Shown one piece after another: positions 49,064-58,033 of a DNA stretch of 64,000 nt (positions are counted from its first letter, which is position 1; every line of letters begins with the position of its first letter). The stretch spans positions 6,882,001-6,946,000 of the forward strand of contig NZ_CP160402.1 of assembly GCF_040730185.1 (NCBI RefSeq). Direction: 5' to 3'. This DNA comes from Streptomyces sp. Je 1-332 (lineage in GTDB: Bacteria; Actinomycetota; Actinomycetes; Streptomycetales; Streptomycetaceae). A program made the translations under genes and the position numbers. The notes beneath the pieces are model-generated. The model saw nothing but the letters and a program-made list of their open reading frames with translations. It had not been told where the DNA came from and searched no databases.

Positions 49064-49094
49064 TCCGTCGCTTCACGGAACCTTCTTGCACCCG

Positions 49095-49133
49095 CCCACC
49101 CGCCTCCCTCCCCCGCAGGGGCAGGCGGGTGGG
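49095..49133 (+). terminator. Stem-loop after the GH84 gene
   Basis: CCCACCCGCCT (49095-49105) pairs perfectly with AGGCGGGTGGG (49123-49133), an 11-bp stem with a 17-base loop, 32 bases after the stop codon. It has no T-tract. Confidence 0.7.
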
Positions 49134-49171
49134 TGTGCGTGGTCCCAGTCGGCACCCTCGTTTGCATGAGG

Positions 49172-49189
49172 TGACTGAGACATCAGTCA
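49172..49189. promoter_or_regulatory. 18-bp perfect dyad upstream of the XRE-TetR gene
   Basis: TGACTGA (49172-49178) and TCAGTCA (49183-49189) are perfect inverted 7-mers around GACA. The form is typical of TetR-family operators. Confidence 0.65.
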
Positions 49190-49241
49190 GGATCTCAATG
49201 GTTGGGGCGATAGCTGGGGCGATTACGGAGGTGGGTACCTG

Positions 49242-49266
49242 GCGGATTGCGATCTGCTCAATTCGC
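49242..49266. promoter_or_regulatory. Second dyad just before the XRE-TetR gene
   Basis: GCGGATTG (49242-49249) and CAATTCGC (49259-49266) form a dyad with 7 of 8 pairs and a 9-bp spacer, ending 17 bases before the ATG. It differs in sequence from the site at 49172, so the two may be read by different domains or proteins. Confidence 0.5.
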
Positions 49267-49283
49267 GGGTAGCGTCACCGCCC

Positions 49284-50150
49284 ATGCAGCAAGACCCCGA
49301 GGTCGCGGACAGGGTCCGCAAGGTCATCGCCGACGCCGGCGCGACGCAGCGCGAATTCGCCCGCCGCATCGTGATGGACCCCTCCAAGCTCTCCCGCTCC
49401 CTCGGCGGCACCCGCCGCTTCACCGCGGCCGAACTGGCCCGCATCGCCGACACCGGCGGCGTGGACGCGGGCTGGCTCCTGGGTACCCAGGTCCAGGCCC
49501 AGGCGCCGACCGCCACCCCGCAGGCACGACGCGAACGCACCGCGGCGGCCCCCGAGGGCGGCCGCCCCCTCCAGATCGTCCGCGAGACCGTGCGGCTCGT
49601 CGCCGAGCGCGGATTCCACGCCGTACGCGTCGCGGACATCGCCGAAGCCTGCGCCACGAGCACCGCCGCCATCCACTACCACTTCCCCGGGCGCGACGAC
49701 CTCCTGGAGGCCGCCGTCCGCTGGTGCATGGACGAGGACACCGCCCGCCGGGCGGCCCGCATCGCCGAAGCGGCCGATGCCGCCGACGAGCTGCGTCAGC
49801 TGATCGAGCTGCAGACTCCCCGCACCCCGCAGCAGCGCTGGCAGTGGAGCGTCTGGCTCGACCTGTGGGCGGAGGCCGCCCGCTCCACCGCCGTGGGGCG
49901 GCTGCACGCCGAGTACTACCGGCAGTGGCGCGCCACCGTCGCCGACGTCATCCGGCGCGGCGTCGACCAGGGTGTGTTCCGCCTCGTCGATCCGCAGTCC
50001 GCCGCGCTCCGGCTCACCGCGCTGATCGACGGCCTCGCGACCCAGGTGCTCGCCTCCACCCCGGGCGCCGACGGCACGACCCCCGACGACATGCACGAGG
50101 CGCTGCTCGTGTACGTCGACGCGACGCTCGCCGCGCCGAGACCCGCGTAA
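49284..50150 (+). CDS. XRE + TetR fusion transcriptional regulator
   Basis: A 288-residue regulator with two DNA-binding domains. Residues 1-65 look like a lambda-repressor (XRE) helix-turn-helix ([37 protein letters not shown]). Residues about 93-140 are a TetR helix-turn-helix ([48 protein letters not shown]), followed by a TetR ligand domain. A Pro/Ala/Gln linker joins them. The ATG at 49284 has no ribosome site and TAGCGT about 8 bases upstream, so the mRNA may be leaderless. It precedes the three carnitine-type genes in the same direction and two dyads precede it. Confidence 0.88.
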   Translation: MQQDPEVADRVRKVIADAGATQREFARRIVMDPSKLSRSLGGTRRFTAAELARIADTGGVDAGWLLGTQVQAQAPTATPQARRERTAAAPEGGRPLQIVRETVRLVAERGFHAVRVADIAEACATSTAAIHYHFPGRDDLLEAAVRWCMDEDTARRAARIAEAADAADELRQLIELQTPRTPQQRWQWSVWLDLWAEAARSTAVGRLHAEYYRQWRATVADVIRRGVDQGVFRLVDPQSAALRLTALIDGLATQVLASTPGADGTTPDDMHEALLVYVDATLAAPRPA

Positions 50151-50217
50151 ATACCGACAGAGCCTCGCCAGCACCCCGCAGTACCTCCAACACCCCACCC
50201 CCGAGGGAGAGTTCGCC

Positions 50218-51114
50218 ATGCCCGTGAACCAAGACGTCATCATCACCGCCGCTCTCACCGGCGCGGGCGACACCGTGCGCAAGAGTCCCCACGTGCCCGT
50301 CACCCCCGAGCAGATAGCCACCTCCGCCGTGGAGGCCGCAGAGGCCGGGGCCGCCGTCGTACACATCCACGTACGCGACCCCGAGACCGGCGACCCCTCG
50401 CGTGACCCCCGCCTGTACCGCGAGGTCGTCGAGCGCATCAAGGAGACCGGCACCGACGTCGTCATCAACCTCACCGCGGGCATGGGCGGCGACCTGGTCA
50501 TCGACCCGGTCCAGCCGCTGAAGGACCTCGGCGAGCTGCCCGGCACCGACCTCGTCGGCGGCCTGGACCGTCTCCCGCACGTCGAGGACCTGCTCCCCGA
50601 CATCTGCACCCTCGACTGCGGCTCCCTCAACTTCGGCGACAACCTCTACATCTCCACCCCCGACATGCTCCGCCAGGGCGCCAAGCGCATCCAGGAGCTG
50701 GGCGTACGGCCCGAGTTGGAGATCTTCGACACCGGACAGCTGTGGTTCGCCAAGCAGCTGCTCGCCGAAGGGCTGCTCGACAACCCCACCGTCTTCCAGC
50801 TCTGCATGGGCATCCCGTGGGGCGCCCCGGCCGACCCCGGCGTCCTGCAGGCCATGGTCAACATGCTGCCCGAGGGCGCCCAGTGGGCCAGCTTCGCGCT
50901 CGGCCGCATGCAGATGCCGTGGGTCGCCCAGTCCATCCTGCTCGGCGGGCAGGTGCGCGTGGGCCTGGAGGACAACCTCTACCTCGGCAAGGGCAACAAG
51001 GTCAGCAACGCCCAACTCGTCGAGCGGGCCGTGCAGATCACCGAGAACCTCGGCTCGCGCGTCGCCACGCCGGACGAGGCCCGCCAGAAGCTCGGCCTCA
51101 AGCCCCGCGCCTGA
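50218..51114 (+). CDS. Beta-keto acid cleavage enzyme (BKACE/DUF849), probable dehydrocarnitine cleavage
   Basis: A 298-residue TIM-barrel enzyme of the BKACE family, which condenses a beta-keto acid with acetyl-CoA to give acetoacetate and a new CoA ester. Zinc ligands are His49 and His51 in [12 protein letters not shown] and the Glu in [13 protein letters not shown]. Next to a carnitine-dehydrogenase-like gene and a thioesterase, the predicted reaction is 3-dehydrocarnitine plus acetyl-CoA to betainyl-CoA plus acetoacetate. The ATG at 50218 follows GAGGGAG. The gap to the next gene is 34 bases. Confidence 0.88.
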   Translation: MPVNQDVIITAALTGAGDTVRKSPHVPVTPEQIATSAVEAAEAGAAVVHIHVRDPETGDPSRDPRLYREVVERIKETGTDVVINLTAGMGGDLVIDPVQPLKDLGELPGTDLVGGLDRLPHVEDLLPDICTLDCGSLNFGDNLYISTPDMLRQGAKRIQELGVRPELEIFDTGQLWFAKQLLAEGLLDNPTVFQLCMGIPWGAPADPGVLQAMVNMLPEGAQWASFALGRMQMPWVAQSILLGGQVRVGLEDNLYLGKGNKVSNAQLVERAVQITENLGSRVATPDEARQKLGLKPRA

Positions 51115-51148
51115 CGCCCCTCCACGACGAGTAGGACCAAGGACCCGC

Positions 51149-52147
51149 ATGAACGACACCGTCACGACACCCCCAGCCCCCTGCGCCCCCGAGGACGTAC
51201 GCCGTATCGCCTGCGTCGGCGCCGGAGTGATCGGCGGTGGCTGGGTCGCCCACTACCTCGCCCGCGGCTACGACGTCACCGCCTGGGACCCCGCCCCCGA
51301 CGCCGAGCGGAAGCTGCGCCGCCTGGTGGACGCGGCCTGGCCCGCGCTGACCCAGCTCGGGCTTGCCGAGGGGGCTTCGCCGGACCGGCTCACCGTCACG
51401 CCCACCCTCGAAGAGGCAGTGGCCGACGCCCAGTTCGTGCAGGAGAGCGCCCCCGAGAAGCTGGAGCTCAAGCGCGACCTGCTGGCCAAGCTGGACGCCG
51501 CCGCGCCCGCCGGAGTCGTCATCGCCTCCTCCACCTCCGGCTACCCGATGACCGACATGCAGACCGAGGCCGCGGACCCCGGCCGCCTGGTCGTCGGACA
51601 CCCCTTCAACCCGCCCTACCTCATCCCGCTCGTCGAGGTCGTCGGCGGCGACAGGACGGCGCCCCACGCGGTCACCTGGACGTCCCGCTTCTACGAGGTG
51701 GCGGGCAAGTCCGTGATCACCATGGCGAGCGAGGTACCCGGCTTCATAGCCAACCGCCTCCAGGAAGCCCTGTGGCGCGAGGCCCTGCACATGGTCGCCA
51801 ACGGCGAGGCCACGGTGAAGGAGATCGACGACTCGATCACCGAAGGCCCCGGCCTGCGCTGGGCGTTCATGGGCCCCATGCTCACCTTCGCGCTCGCGGG
51901 CGGCGAGGGCGGCATGGCCCACATGCTCGACCACTTCGGCCCGTCCCTGAAGTCGCCGTGGACGCGCCTCGAAGCACCCGAGCTGGACAAGGAGTTGTAC
52001 GACGCCGTGGTCGCCGGATGCGACGACGCGGCGGACGGCCGGACCATCGCCGACCTGGTCGCCGAGCGTGACCAGGGAGTCATCGACGTACTGCGGGCGA
52101 CGGGACGCCTGCCGCAGCAGCGTGCAGCACAGGAGGACACCAAGTGA
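51149..52147 (+). CDS. 3-hydroxyacyl-CoA-dehydrogenase-fold enzyme, probable L-carnitine dehydrogenase
   Basis: A 332-residue NAD-dependent dehydrogenase. The Rossmann motif is ACVGAGVIGGGW (Gly24, Gly26, Gly29). The catalytic region reads VVGHPFNPPYLIPLVEVVGG, and the C-terminal domain has VPGFIANRLQEALWREALHMV and DDSITEGPGLRWAFMGPML; the GPGLRWAFMG segment is typical of carnitine dehydrogenases rather than fatty-acid enzymes. It would oxidise L-carnitine to 3-dehydrocarnitine, the BKACE substrate. The ATG at 51149 follows AGGACCAAGGA. Its stop overlaps the thioesterase GTG as GTGA. Confidence 0.85.
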   Translation: MNDTVTTPPAPCAPEDVRRIACVGAGVIGGGWVAHYLARGYDVTAWDPAPDAERKLRRLVDAAWPALTQLGLAEGASPDRLTVTPTLEEAVADAQFVQESAPEKLELKRDLLAKLDAAAPAGVVIASSTSGYPMTDMQTEAADPGRLVVGHPFNPPYLIPLVEVVGGDRTAPHAVTWTSRFYEVAGKSVITMASEVPGFIANRLQEALWREALHMVANGEATVKEIDDSITEGPGLRWAFMGPMLTFALAGGEGGMAHMLDHFGPSLKSPWTRLEAPELDKELYDAVVAGCDDAADGRTIADLVAERDQGVIDVLRATGRLPQQRAAQEDTK

Positions 52148-52650
52148 CCGAGTCCCTGCCCCACGAGCCGCTCCCGCTCCTGCACCGGACCGTGCGGCCC
52201 GAGTGGATCGACTACAACGGCCATATGAGCGAGGCGTTCTACGTCCTCGTCTTCGGCTACGCCACCGACGCCATGATGATCGAGACGGGCCTGCACGCGG
52301 GCTACCGCGAGTCGACCGGCTGCTCCCTCTACACGGTCGAGGCGCACATCCGCTATCTCGACGACGTGGCGGAGGGCGCCCACCTGGCCGTCCGCACCCG
52401 CATCCTGGGCGCGGACGCCAAGAAGGCCCGCTTCACCCACGAGCTGTACGTGGTCGAGGAGCCCGAAGCGCCCGTACCCCCGGACGCGACCCCGGTGTCG
52501 ACCACCGAGCTCCTCGCCCTCCACGTCGACCAGAACGCGGGCCGGACGACCTCCTTCCCGGACCCGATCCGCGACCACCTGACGTCCCTCGCGGAACCGG
52601 CCCCCGAGTGGGCGGGCCGCTCCATCACCGAGGTCCCGCGTCAGCCCTGA
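52144..52650 (+). CDS. Hotdog thioesterase, probable betainyl-CoA thioesterase
   Basis: A 168-residue 4-hydroxybenzoyl-CoA-type thioesterase. The motif PEWIDYNGHMSEAFYVLVFGYATDAMM contains the Asp/His active-site region of this group. By context it would hydrolyse betainyl-CoA to glycine betaine, completing carnitine conversion to a compatible solute. The GTG start overlaps the dehydrogenase stop by 4 bases; in some bacteria these two activities are fused. It is convergent with the Excalibur-domain gene, 12 bases apart. Confidence 0.85.
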   Translation: MTESLPHEPLPLLHRTVRPEWIDYNGHMSEAFYVLVFGYATDAMMIETGLHAGYRESTGCSLYTVEAHIRYLDDVAEGAHLAVRTRILGADAKKARFTHELYVVEEPEAPVPPDATPVSTTELLALHVDQNAGRTTSFPDPIRDHLTSLAEPAPEWAGRSITEVPRQP

Positions 52651-52662
52651 CGGCGCGGTCGC

Positions 52663-53136
52663 TCAGCTGTCACAGCCGACACCGTCACCGTCACGGTCGA
52701 GGTGAGGCCCGTAGCCGGGCTCCCCGCGATGCACGGGCGCGGCGCCCGCGGCACGGGCCTCGCTGCAGTTCCCGAAGGCGACGCCGCCGCCCCCTCCGGT
52801 GCCGGAGTCGCTGCCACCGGAACCGGGCGCGGCGGCCTCCGGCTGGGCGGTGACGGTCGCCTTCACCGTCTTCGTGGCCTCGACGGTCTTGGTGACCGTG
52901 GGCGCGGGCTTCGGCTTCGCCGTCTCGGTCGCCGTCGCCGTCGCTGTCGCCGTGACGGTCGGCGTCGGGCCTGATTCCTTCGCGGCGGCCTTCGTCGCGG
53001 TGCTGCCGTCGTCGCCGAGACCGGCCGCCAGGCCGATGAAGAAGGTGAGGGCGAGGGCGGGAAGCGCGAAGCGCTTGCGAGCCCACTTGGGCGCGGGCCT
53101 CGGCGCTGACGGCGGCGCGGGATACGGGTTGGCCAT
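52663..53136 (-). CDS. Membrane-anchored Excalibur-domain protein
   Basis: A 157-residue protein. A short Pro-rich start and one hydrophobic helix (FALPALALTFFIGLAAGLG, about residues 23-41) are followed by a Thr/Val/Lys repeat stretch (TVTATATATATETAKPKPAPTV) and a C-terminal Excalibur calcium-binding motif (FGNCSEARAAGAAPVHRGEPGYGPHLDRDGDGVGCD). The DxDxDG loop and two cysteines are intact. It should sit on the outer face of the membrane; its role is unknown. The ATG at 53136 has AAGGGGG upstream. Confidence 0.85.
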   Translation of the reverse strand: MANPYPAPPSAPRPAPKWARKRFALPALALTFFIGLAAGLGDDGSTATKAAAKESGPTPTVTATATATATETAKPKPAPTVTKTVEATKTVKATVTAQPEAAAPGSGGSDSGTGGGGGVAFGNCSEARAAGAAPVHRGEPGYGPHLDRDGDGVGCDS

Positions 53137-53242
53137 GATTGCCCCCTTGCTGCGATGAAGAGGCATGACGCTAGTCCCGCGGCACCAGTTGTGAAGGCCG
53201 TTTGTGGAACCAGTGATGGAGCTGTGACCCGACCCGCCCCGG

Positions 53243-54547
53243 CTAGCGCTCCAGTTCCTTGTGCGCGGTTTCCGGGAGCCTCAGATACACCGCCGATGAC
53301 GCCAGGCAGAGCGCGGCCACGTACCAGGGGAACAGGCCCGGGTTGCCCAGCTCCTTGAACAGGGTGCCCATGTACGGGGCCGTGCCGCCGAACAGTGCGA
53401 CGGTGAGGGAGTACGGGAAACCGATCCCCGCGGCCCGGACGTGGGCGGGGAAGATCTCCGCGTTCACGGCCGCCGAGATCGACGTGAAGCCGGTGAGCAG
53501 CACCATGCCCGCGCACTGCACCATCAGGAGCGAGGCGAACGAGCCGTTCAGGGAACGCAGCAGCGGCACGCTCAGGACGGCGAAGCCGATACCGAAGAAG
53601 AGCAGGAGCGGCCGGCGGCCGAAGTGGTCGGAGAGCAGACCGCCGACCGGCTGCAGCAGCGCGAAGAACGCGAGCGAGAGAGTGCCGGACAGCAGCGCCT
53701 GGCTCTTGCTGATGTCGGTGTTCAGCTCGGCGTACGTCGGAAGGTACGAGGTCCACGTGTAGTACGCGATCGTGCCGCCCGCGGTGATGCCGCAGATCAG
53801 CAGGGACTGCCGCGGATACGTGCGCAGGGCGTCGAACAGGCCGGGGCGTTCGGCTGCGTCCCGCGGTGCCTGATGGGTCTCGTACGCGCCCTGCCTGATC
53901 CAGAAGCCGACCAGGCTGAGCACCGCGCCGATGACGAACGGCAGCCGCCAGCCCCAGCCGTCCATCTGCCCGTCCGAGAGCATGCCCACGAGCAGCGCCG
54001 CGATGCCGGAAGCGGCGAGCTGGCCCGCGCTCGTCGACACGTACTGGAAGCTGGAGAACAGGCCCCGCCGACCGGGCCCCGCGGACTCGACGAGGAAGGT
54101 CGTCGACGCCGCGAACTCACCGCCCACGGACAGGCCTTGGAGCAGCCGGGCCAGGACGAGGACGACCGGCGCGAGCACCCCGGCCGACGCGTACGTCGGC
54201 GTCAGGCCGACCAGCAGACTGCTGCCGCCCATCAGCAGGATCGTGACGGTCAGGGCGGCCCGCCTGCCGCGTCGGTCGGCGACCGCCCCCATGAGCAGAC
54301 CGCCGACCGGCCGCATGAAGAAACCGACAGCGAAGACGGCGAACGTGGAGAGCAGCGGGACGAGGGAGTTGCCGGAGCCCTTGGGAAAGACCTGATCGGC
54401 GATGTACGTGGCGAGGAACGTGTACGCGTACCAGTCGTACCACTCCACGGCGTTGCCCACCGACGCGGCGAGCAGCTGCCGTATGGGACGGCGGGACGGG
54501 GCGGGGAGGGCGGCGGACACGGGGCCGTGCCGGTGTTGCTGTGTCAT
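53243..54547 (-). CDS. MFS metabolite:H+ symporter (ProP/KgtP-like)
   Basis: A 434-residue 12-helix transporter of the metabolite:proton symporter group. It begins with the typical VGNAVEWYDWYAYTFLATYIA and has FFMRPVGGLLMGAVADRRGRRAALT, LLQGLSVGGEFAASTTFLVE and QPVGGLLSDHFGRRPLLL. Relatives carry proline, betaine, carnitine, shikimate or 2-oxoglutarate. Closeness to the carnitine genes makes a carnitine or betaine substrate attractive but unproven, since it is on the other strand. The ATG at 54547 is used; one at 54559 is possible. Confidence 0.84.
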   Translation of the reverse strand: MTQQHRHGPVSAALPAPSRRPIRQLLAASVGNAVEWYDWYAYTFLATYIADQVFPKGSGNSLVPLLSTFAVFAVGFFMRPVGGLLMGAVADRRGRRAALTVTILLMGGSSLLVGLTPTYASAGVLAPVVLVLARLLQGLSVGGEFAASTTFLVESAGPGRRGLFSSFQYVSTSAGQLAASGIAALLVGMLSDGQMDGWGWRLPFVIGAVLSLVGFWIRQGAYETHQAPRDAAERPGLFDALRTYPRQSLLICGITAGGTIAYYTWTSYLPTYAELNTDISKSQALLSGTLSLAFFALLQPVGGLLSDHFGRRPLLLFFGIGFAVLSVPLLRSLNGSFASLLMVQCAGMVLLTGFTSISAAVNAEIFPAHVRAAGIGFPYSLTVALFGGTAPYMGTLFKELGNPGLFPWYVAALCLASSAVYLRLPETAHKELER

Positions 54548-54638
54548 GATCGCGACCATCCCCCGCCCGGCCCCTCCGCACACGTCCCGCGCGTACGGGG
54601 TGTGCTCGAAGCGGCATCGCCCGGCTCGGCGGCCCTGC

Positions 54639-55517
54639 TCAGCCCGTCGTCGGCTTGTACGAGTAGACCGACGTCGTCACCAGGCACGGCACCGGCGGTA
54701 CGACCTCGGCGCGCAGCGTACGGCGCTCGGAGTCGTAGTCGACACCCTCCGTCTCGAACGTGCCGCTGCAGATGCTGCGTTGCGGGACGGCGAACAGGCT
54801 CGTGACCTTGCCCGTGACGGGTTTCCCGTCGAGCGTGTGCTCCAGGTCCACCTGGAGGACGGGCCGGTCCTCGGGCCACAGCTCCTTCGACGCGTCGTTG
54901 GACGCGCACACCAGGCGGGTCCCGGAGACGAAGTCGCAGCCCTGGATGTCACGGACCGGCTTGTCGAGCGAGATCTGACCGGCCTGGGGGAGCGCCCCAC
55001 CGGTGGGCGGGGTCGAGGAGTTGAGGAGCGGGGCGGGGAAGACCTGGAGGCGGTGCTGCTCGCCCCACTCGCCCGACACCAGCCACTGGTTGTCGGGAGA
55101 CACGGCCGCGAAGGAGTTGTTGAGCTTCTCGCCCGGGTCGAGCTGGTGCTCGTAGAGGTAGCGCTTGCCGCCGGGCGTCGTGACGGCGAACATCTTCGAC
55201 TTGGCGTCGTCGCCGCCCTGATAGGCGTCGACGGTGTGGCCGTCGGCTATGTCCGGGTCGCCGACGTGGCTCCAGCCCTTGACCCGCAGGTCGAGCGGGA
55301 TCGAGGCGAGGCCCCGGTAGAGCAGGCTGCCGTCGGCGCGGCTCGCCAGGCCCTGGCTGCCGGTGAGGGAGTTGACGGACGAGACGCCGGTCTCCTGCCA
55401 GCCGCCGGGGGATCTGGGGGCGGTGTCGGCGGATGCGCCGCCACCGGTCGCCAGCGTCAGCGCGAAGGCGCCGAGCAGGGCCGCGGATGCCTTCGCGGAC
55501 GTCTTGAGGGGTGTCAT
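54639..55517 (-). CDS. Secreted protein, unknown function
   Basis: A 292-residue exported protein I do not recognise. The signal peptide (residues 1-32, core ALLGAFALTLATGGGASA) is followed by a beta-rich domain with phrases such as GLASRADGSLLYRGLASIPLDLRVKGWSHVGDPDIADGHTVDAYQG and FAAVSPDNQWLVSGEWGE, suggesting a beta-propeller-like or lectin-like fold. Four cysteines may form disulfides. The ATG at 55517 has GGAGG nine bases upstream. It is divergent from a GH4 glycosidase gene, with a 32-bp dyad between them. Confidence 0.75.
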   Translation of the reverse strand: MTPLKTSAKASAALLGAFALTLATGGGASADTAPRSPGGWQETGVSSVNSLTGSQGLASRADGSLLYRGLASIPLDLRVKGWSHVGDPDIADGHTVDAYQGGDDAKSKMFAVTTPGGKRYLYEHQLDPGEKLNNSFAAVSPDNQWLVSGEWGEQHRLQVFPAPLLNSSTPPTGGALPQAGQISLDKPVRDIQGCDFVSGTRLVCASNDASKELWPEDRPVLQVDLEHTLDGKPVTGKVTSLFAVPQRSICSGTFETEGVDYDSERRTLRAEVVPPVPCLVTTSVYSYKPTTG

Positions 55518-55576
55518 CGGTGCGCTACCTCCGTGGGGGGTCGATCGCTGCCGGGCAATCGTACGTAACGTGACCT

Positions 55577-55608
55577 CTGTCGACGGGTGAGTTCTGACAG
55601 GTCGACAG
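55577..55608. promoter_or_regulatory. Perfect 8-bp inverted repeat upstream of the GH4 gene
   Basis: CTGTCGAC (55577-55584) and GTCGACAG (55601-55608) are perfect inverted repeats with a 16-bp spacer. Each half contains the GTCGAC palindrome. The spacing (centres 24 bp apart) would suit two bound dimers. Confidence 0.55.
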
Positions 55609-55646
55609 ATGTGCGTGCGCCGGTTCCGACAGAAGGTGGTTGAGAC

Positions 55647-57005
55647 GTGAAGCTGGTCATTCTCGGTGGCGGCGGATTCCGCGTTCCGCTCGTGTACGGC
55701 GCGCTCCTCGGCGACCGCGCCGAAGGCCGGGTCACGGAAGTCGTGCTGCACGACCTGGACGCGGGGCGGCTCCGCGCGGTCGCCCGTGTGCTGGCCGAGC
55801 AGGCGATCGGGGTGCCGGACGCCCCCGCCGTCACGGCGACCACCGACCTGGACGAGGCGCTGCGGGGCGCGGACTTCGTGTTCTCCGCGATCCGGGTGGG
55901 CGGCCTGGAGGGGCGGGCCGCCGACGAGCGGGTAGCCCTCGCGCAGGGCGTCCTCGGGCAGGAGACGGTCGGCGCGGGCGGAATCGCGTACGGACTGCGG
56001 ACCGTGCCCGTGGCCGTCGACATCGCGCGGCGCGTGCGGCAGCTGGCCCCGGACGCGTGGGTCATCAACTTCACCAACCCCGCGGGCCTGGTCACCGAGG
56101 CGATGTCCCGGCACATCGGAGACCGCGTCATCGGCATCTGCGACTCACCGGTCGGCCTGGGCCGCCGCGTGGCGCGCATCCTGGGCGGCAACCCCGACGA
56201 GGCGTTCATCGACTACGTCGGCCTCAACCACCTGGGCTGGCTACGGGGCCTGCGGATCGCGGGCCGCGACGAGCTGCCGCGACTGCTCGGCGACGCGGAG
56301 CTGCTGGGATCGTTCGAGGAGGGCCGGCTGTTCGGCGCCGAATGGCTCCAGTCACTCGGATCCATCCCGAACGAGTACTTGCACTACTACTACTTCAACC
56401 GCGAGGCGGTACACGCCTATCAGCAGGCGGAGCAGACACGGGGTGCGTTCCTGCGAGACCAACAGTCCCGCTTCTACGAGGAGTTGAGGCACCCGGAAGG
56501 CCCGGCGGGCACCGTTCCCTCCGCACTGAAGGCGTGGGACGCGACACGTGCGGAACGCGAGGCCACGTACATGGCCGAGAACAGGGAGGCCGCGGGTGTC
56601 GGGGAACGTGCGGCGGAGGACCTCGAATCCGGCGGGTACGAGAAGGTCGCCCTCGCCCTGATGCGGGCCATCGCACGGGACGAGCGGACCACGCTGATCC
56701 TCAACGTCCGCAACCGCACCACCCTTTCGGCACTGGACGCCGACGCGGTGATCGAGGTCCCGTGCTCCGTGGACGCCAACGGCGCGCACCCCATGGCGGT
56801 GGACCCGCTGCCGGGTCACGCGACGGGGCTCGTGTGCGCGGTGAAGGCGGTCGAACGAGAGATCCTCTCCGCGGCGGAGAGCGGCTCGCGCGTCACGGCG
56901 GTCAAGGCGTTCGCGCTGCACCCGCTGGTGGATTCCGTGGCGGTGGCACGGAGGTTGATGGAGGGGTACGGGGAGGTGCATCCGGGGCTGGGGTACCTGG
57001 CCTGA
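55647..57005 (+). CDS. GH4-family glycosidase (6-phospho-beta-glucosidase-like)
   Basis: A 452-residue NAD- and metal-dependent glycosidase of family GH4. It has the dinucleotide motif LVILGGGGFRVPLVYGALL, VINFTNPAGLVTEAM, IGICDSPVGLGRRV (metal-binding Cys) and LNHLGWLRGL (His), with a catalytic tyrosine in the later helical part. Members cleave phospho- or plain alpha/beta-glycosides by a redox mechanism. The GTG at 55647 has GAAGGTGG upstream. No phosphotransferase genes are adjacent, so phosphorylation of the substrate is not implied by context. Confidence 0.88.
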   Translation: MKLVILGGGGFRVPLVYGALLGDRAEGRVTEVVLHDLDAGRLRAVARVLAEQAIGVPDAPAVTATTDLDEALRGADFVFSAIRVGGLEGRAADERVALAQGVLGQETVGAGGIAYGLRTVPVAVDIARRVRQLAPDAWVINFTNPAGLVTEAMSRHIGDRVIGICDSPVGLGRRVARILGGNPDEAFIDYVGLNHLGWLRGLRIAGRDELPRLLGDAELLGSFEEGRLFGAEWLQSLGSIPNEYLHYYYFNREAVHAYQQAEQTRGAFLRDQQSRFYEELRHPEGPAGTVPSALKAWDATRAEREATYMAENREAAGVGERAAEDLESGGYEKVALALMRAIARDERTTLILNVRNRTTLSALDADAVIEVPCSVDANGAHPMAVDPLPGHATGLVCAVKAVEREILSAAESGSRVTAVKAFALHPLVDSVAVARRLMEGYGEVHPGLGYLA

Positions 57006-57034
57006 GGGAGCCCCCGGGCTGAGATGATCACCGG

Positions 57035-57424
57035 ATGAGCCCCGTCATCTCCATCGGATCCGCCGCCGCACGCCCCTGCACACTGGTCGTGTGCCGAGGC
57101 TGCTGCTGCGGCGACGCACGGAAGCATCCCGGTACCGACCACGCCTGGCAGCTGGCTCGGATACGGGCCGCCGCCGCGGAGTCGGCGGGGCGGTTCGCGG
57201 TGCGTACGAGTGAGTGCCTCGGGCCGTGCGGGCAGGCGAACATCATCGTCGTACAGCCCTCGCGCGAGGGGCGGCGGCGAGGTGGCAGAGCCGTCTGGAT
57301 CGGCTTCGCCCTGGACGACGACTCGATCGACGAGATACTCGCGTGGGCCGATGCGGGCGGCCCGGGGATCGCCGCGCCGTCGCCGGCGCTCACCCTGCAG
57401 GTGGTGGACCCCCGCAAGACCTGA
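57035..57424 (+). CDS. (2Fe-2S) thioredoxin-like ferredoxin
   Basis: A 129-residue protein with cysteines at 20, 23-25, 61 and 65 (VVCRGCCCGD and TSECLGPCGQANIIVVQPS), the pattern of thioredoxin-like 2Fe-2S ferredoxins. It probably transfers electrons in the cytoplasm. The ATG at 57035 follows 29 bases after the GH4 stop; ATGAGCCCC has only a weak upstream ribosome site. It is convergent with the FBP-domain gene, 12 bases apart. Confidence 0.8.
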   Translation: MSPVISIGSAAARPCTLVVCRGCCCGDARKHPGTDHAWQLARIRAAAAESAGRFAVRTSECLGPCGQANIIVVQPSREGRRRGGRAVWIGFALDDDSIDEILAWADAGGPGIAAPSPALTLQVVDPRKT

Positions 57425-57436
57425 GGGGCCCGCCGG

Positions 57437-57952
57437 TCAGACCGTCGCCGCCGAGCCTTCGAGAACCTTGTCGAGGAAGCCGTGCAGGTTCGCCAGGGTG
57501 CGGGCGTTCTGCTCCTCCAGGGTGAGGCTCTCCTCGAAGCGGCGGGCCAGCGCCGTGGTCTTCTTCCCCCGTACGTAGAGGGAGCAGGCGAGGTCCGCGC
57601 AGATGTAGATGCCGACCGAGTTGCCCTGCCGGCCCGCGGGGCCGGCGAGGGGTGCCACGAGCAGCGTGATGCCCGAACCGGACTGCGGGGTCACGCAGAC
57701 CGAGCAGATGCTGGACTTCAGCAGGCTCTTGCGGGCACCTGCCGATGCGCGCAGCGCGACGCCCACGTACGCGCCGTCCCGCTCCGTCACGATGTACCCG
57801 CGGTCCGGGGCCTTGGGGTCCCGCCAGCCGAGGAAGTCCAGGTCGGCCCAGGGGGTGTCCGGGAAACCCGCGGGGAGGGCGAGTCTGCGGGCCTCGCCCT
57901 TGGAGCAGTTGACGAAGGCCGCGCGAATCTCTTTCTCGCCGATAGGTTCCAT
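57437..57952 (-). CDS. FBP-domain (EF-G-binding, treble-clef zinc finger) protein
   Basis: A 171-residue protein resembling the FusB/FBP family C-terminal region. Four cysteines at 83, 86, 118 and 123 (SSICSVCVT and ICADLACSLYVRGKK) form the treble-clef zinc site. FusB-type proteins bind EF-G and can rescue it from fusidic acid; whether this one does so is untested. The ATG at 57952 is used. Upstream on the same strand lies the repeat- and G-rich region at 58.0-58.5 kb, which would be its leader or promoter. Confidence 0.82.
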   Translation of the reverse strand: MEPIGEKEIRAAFVNCSKGEARRLALPAGFPDTPWADLDFLGWRDPKAPDRGYIVTERDGAYVGVALRASAGARKSLLKSSICSVCVTPQSGSGITLLVAPLAGPAGRQGNSVGIYICADLACSLYVRGKKTTALARRFEESLTLEEQNARTLANLHGFLDKVLEGSAATV

Positions 57953-58033
57953 GATCGGCAACCTACCAACGCCTCCGCGGCCAGGTCCTCCCCTTTTTCC
58001 ACCCCCAGCCACGGGCCCAGCACCGAAGCCCCC

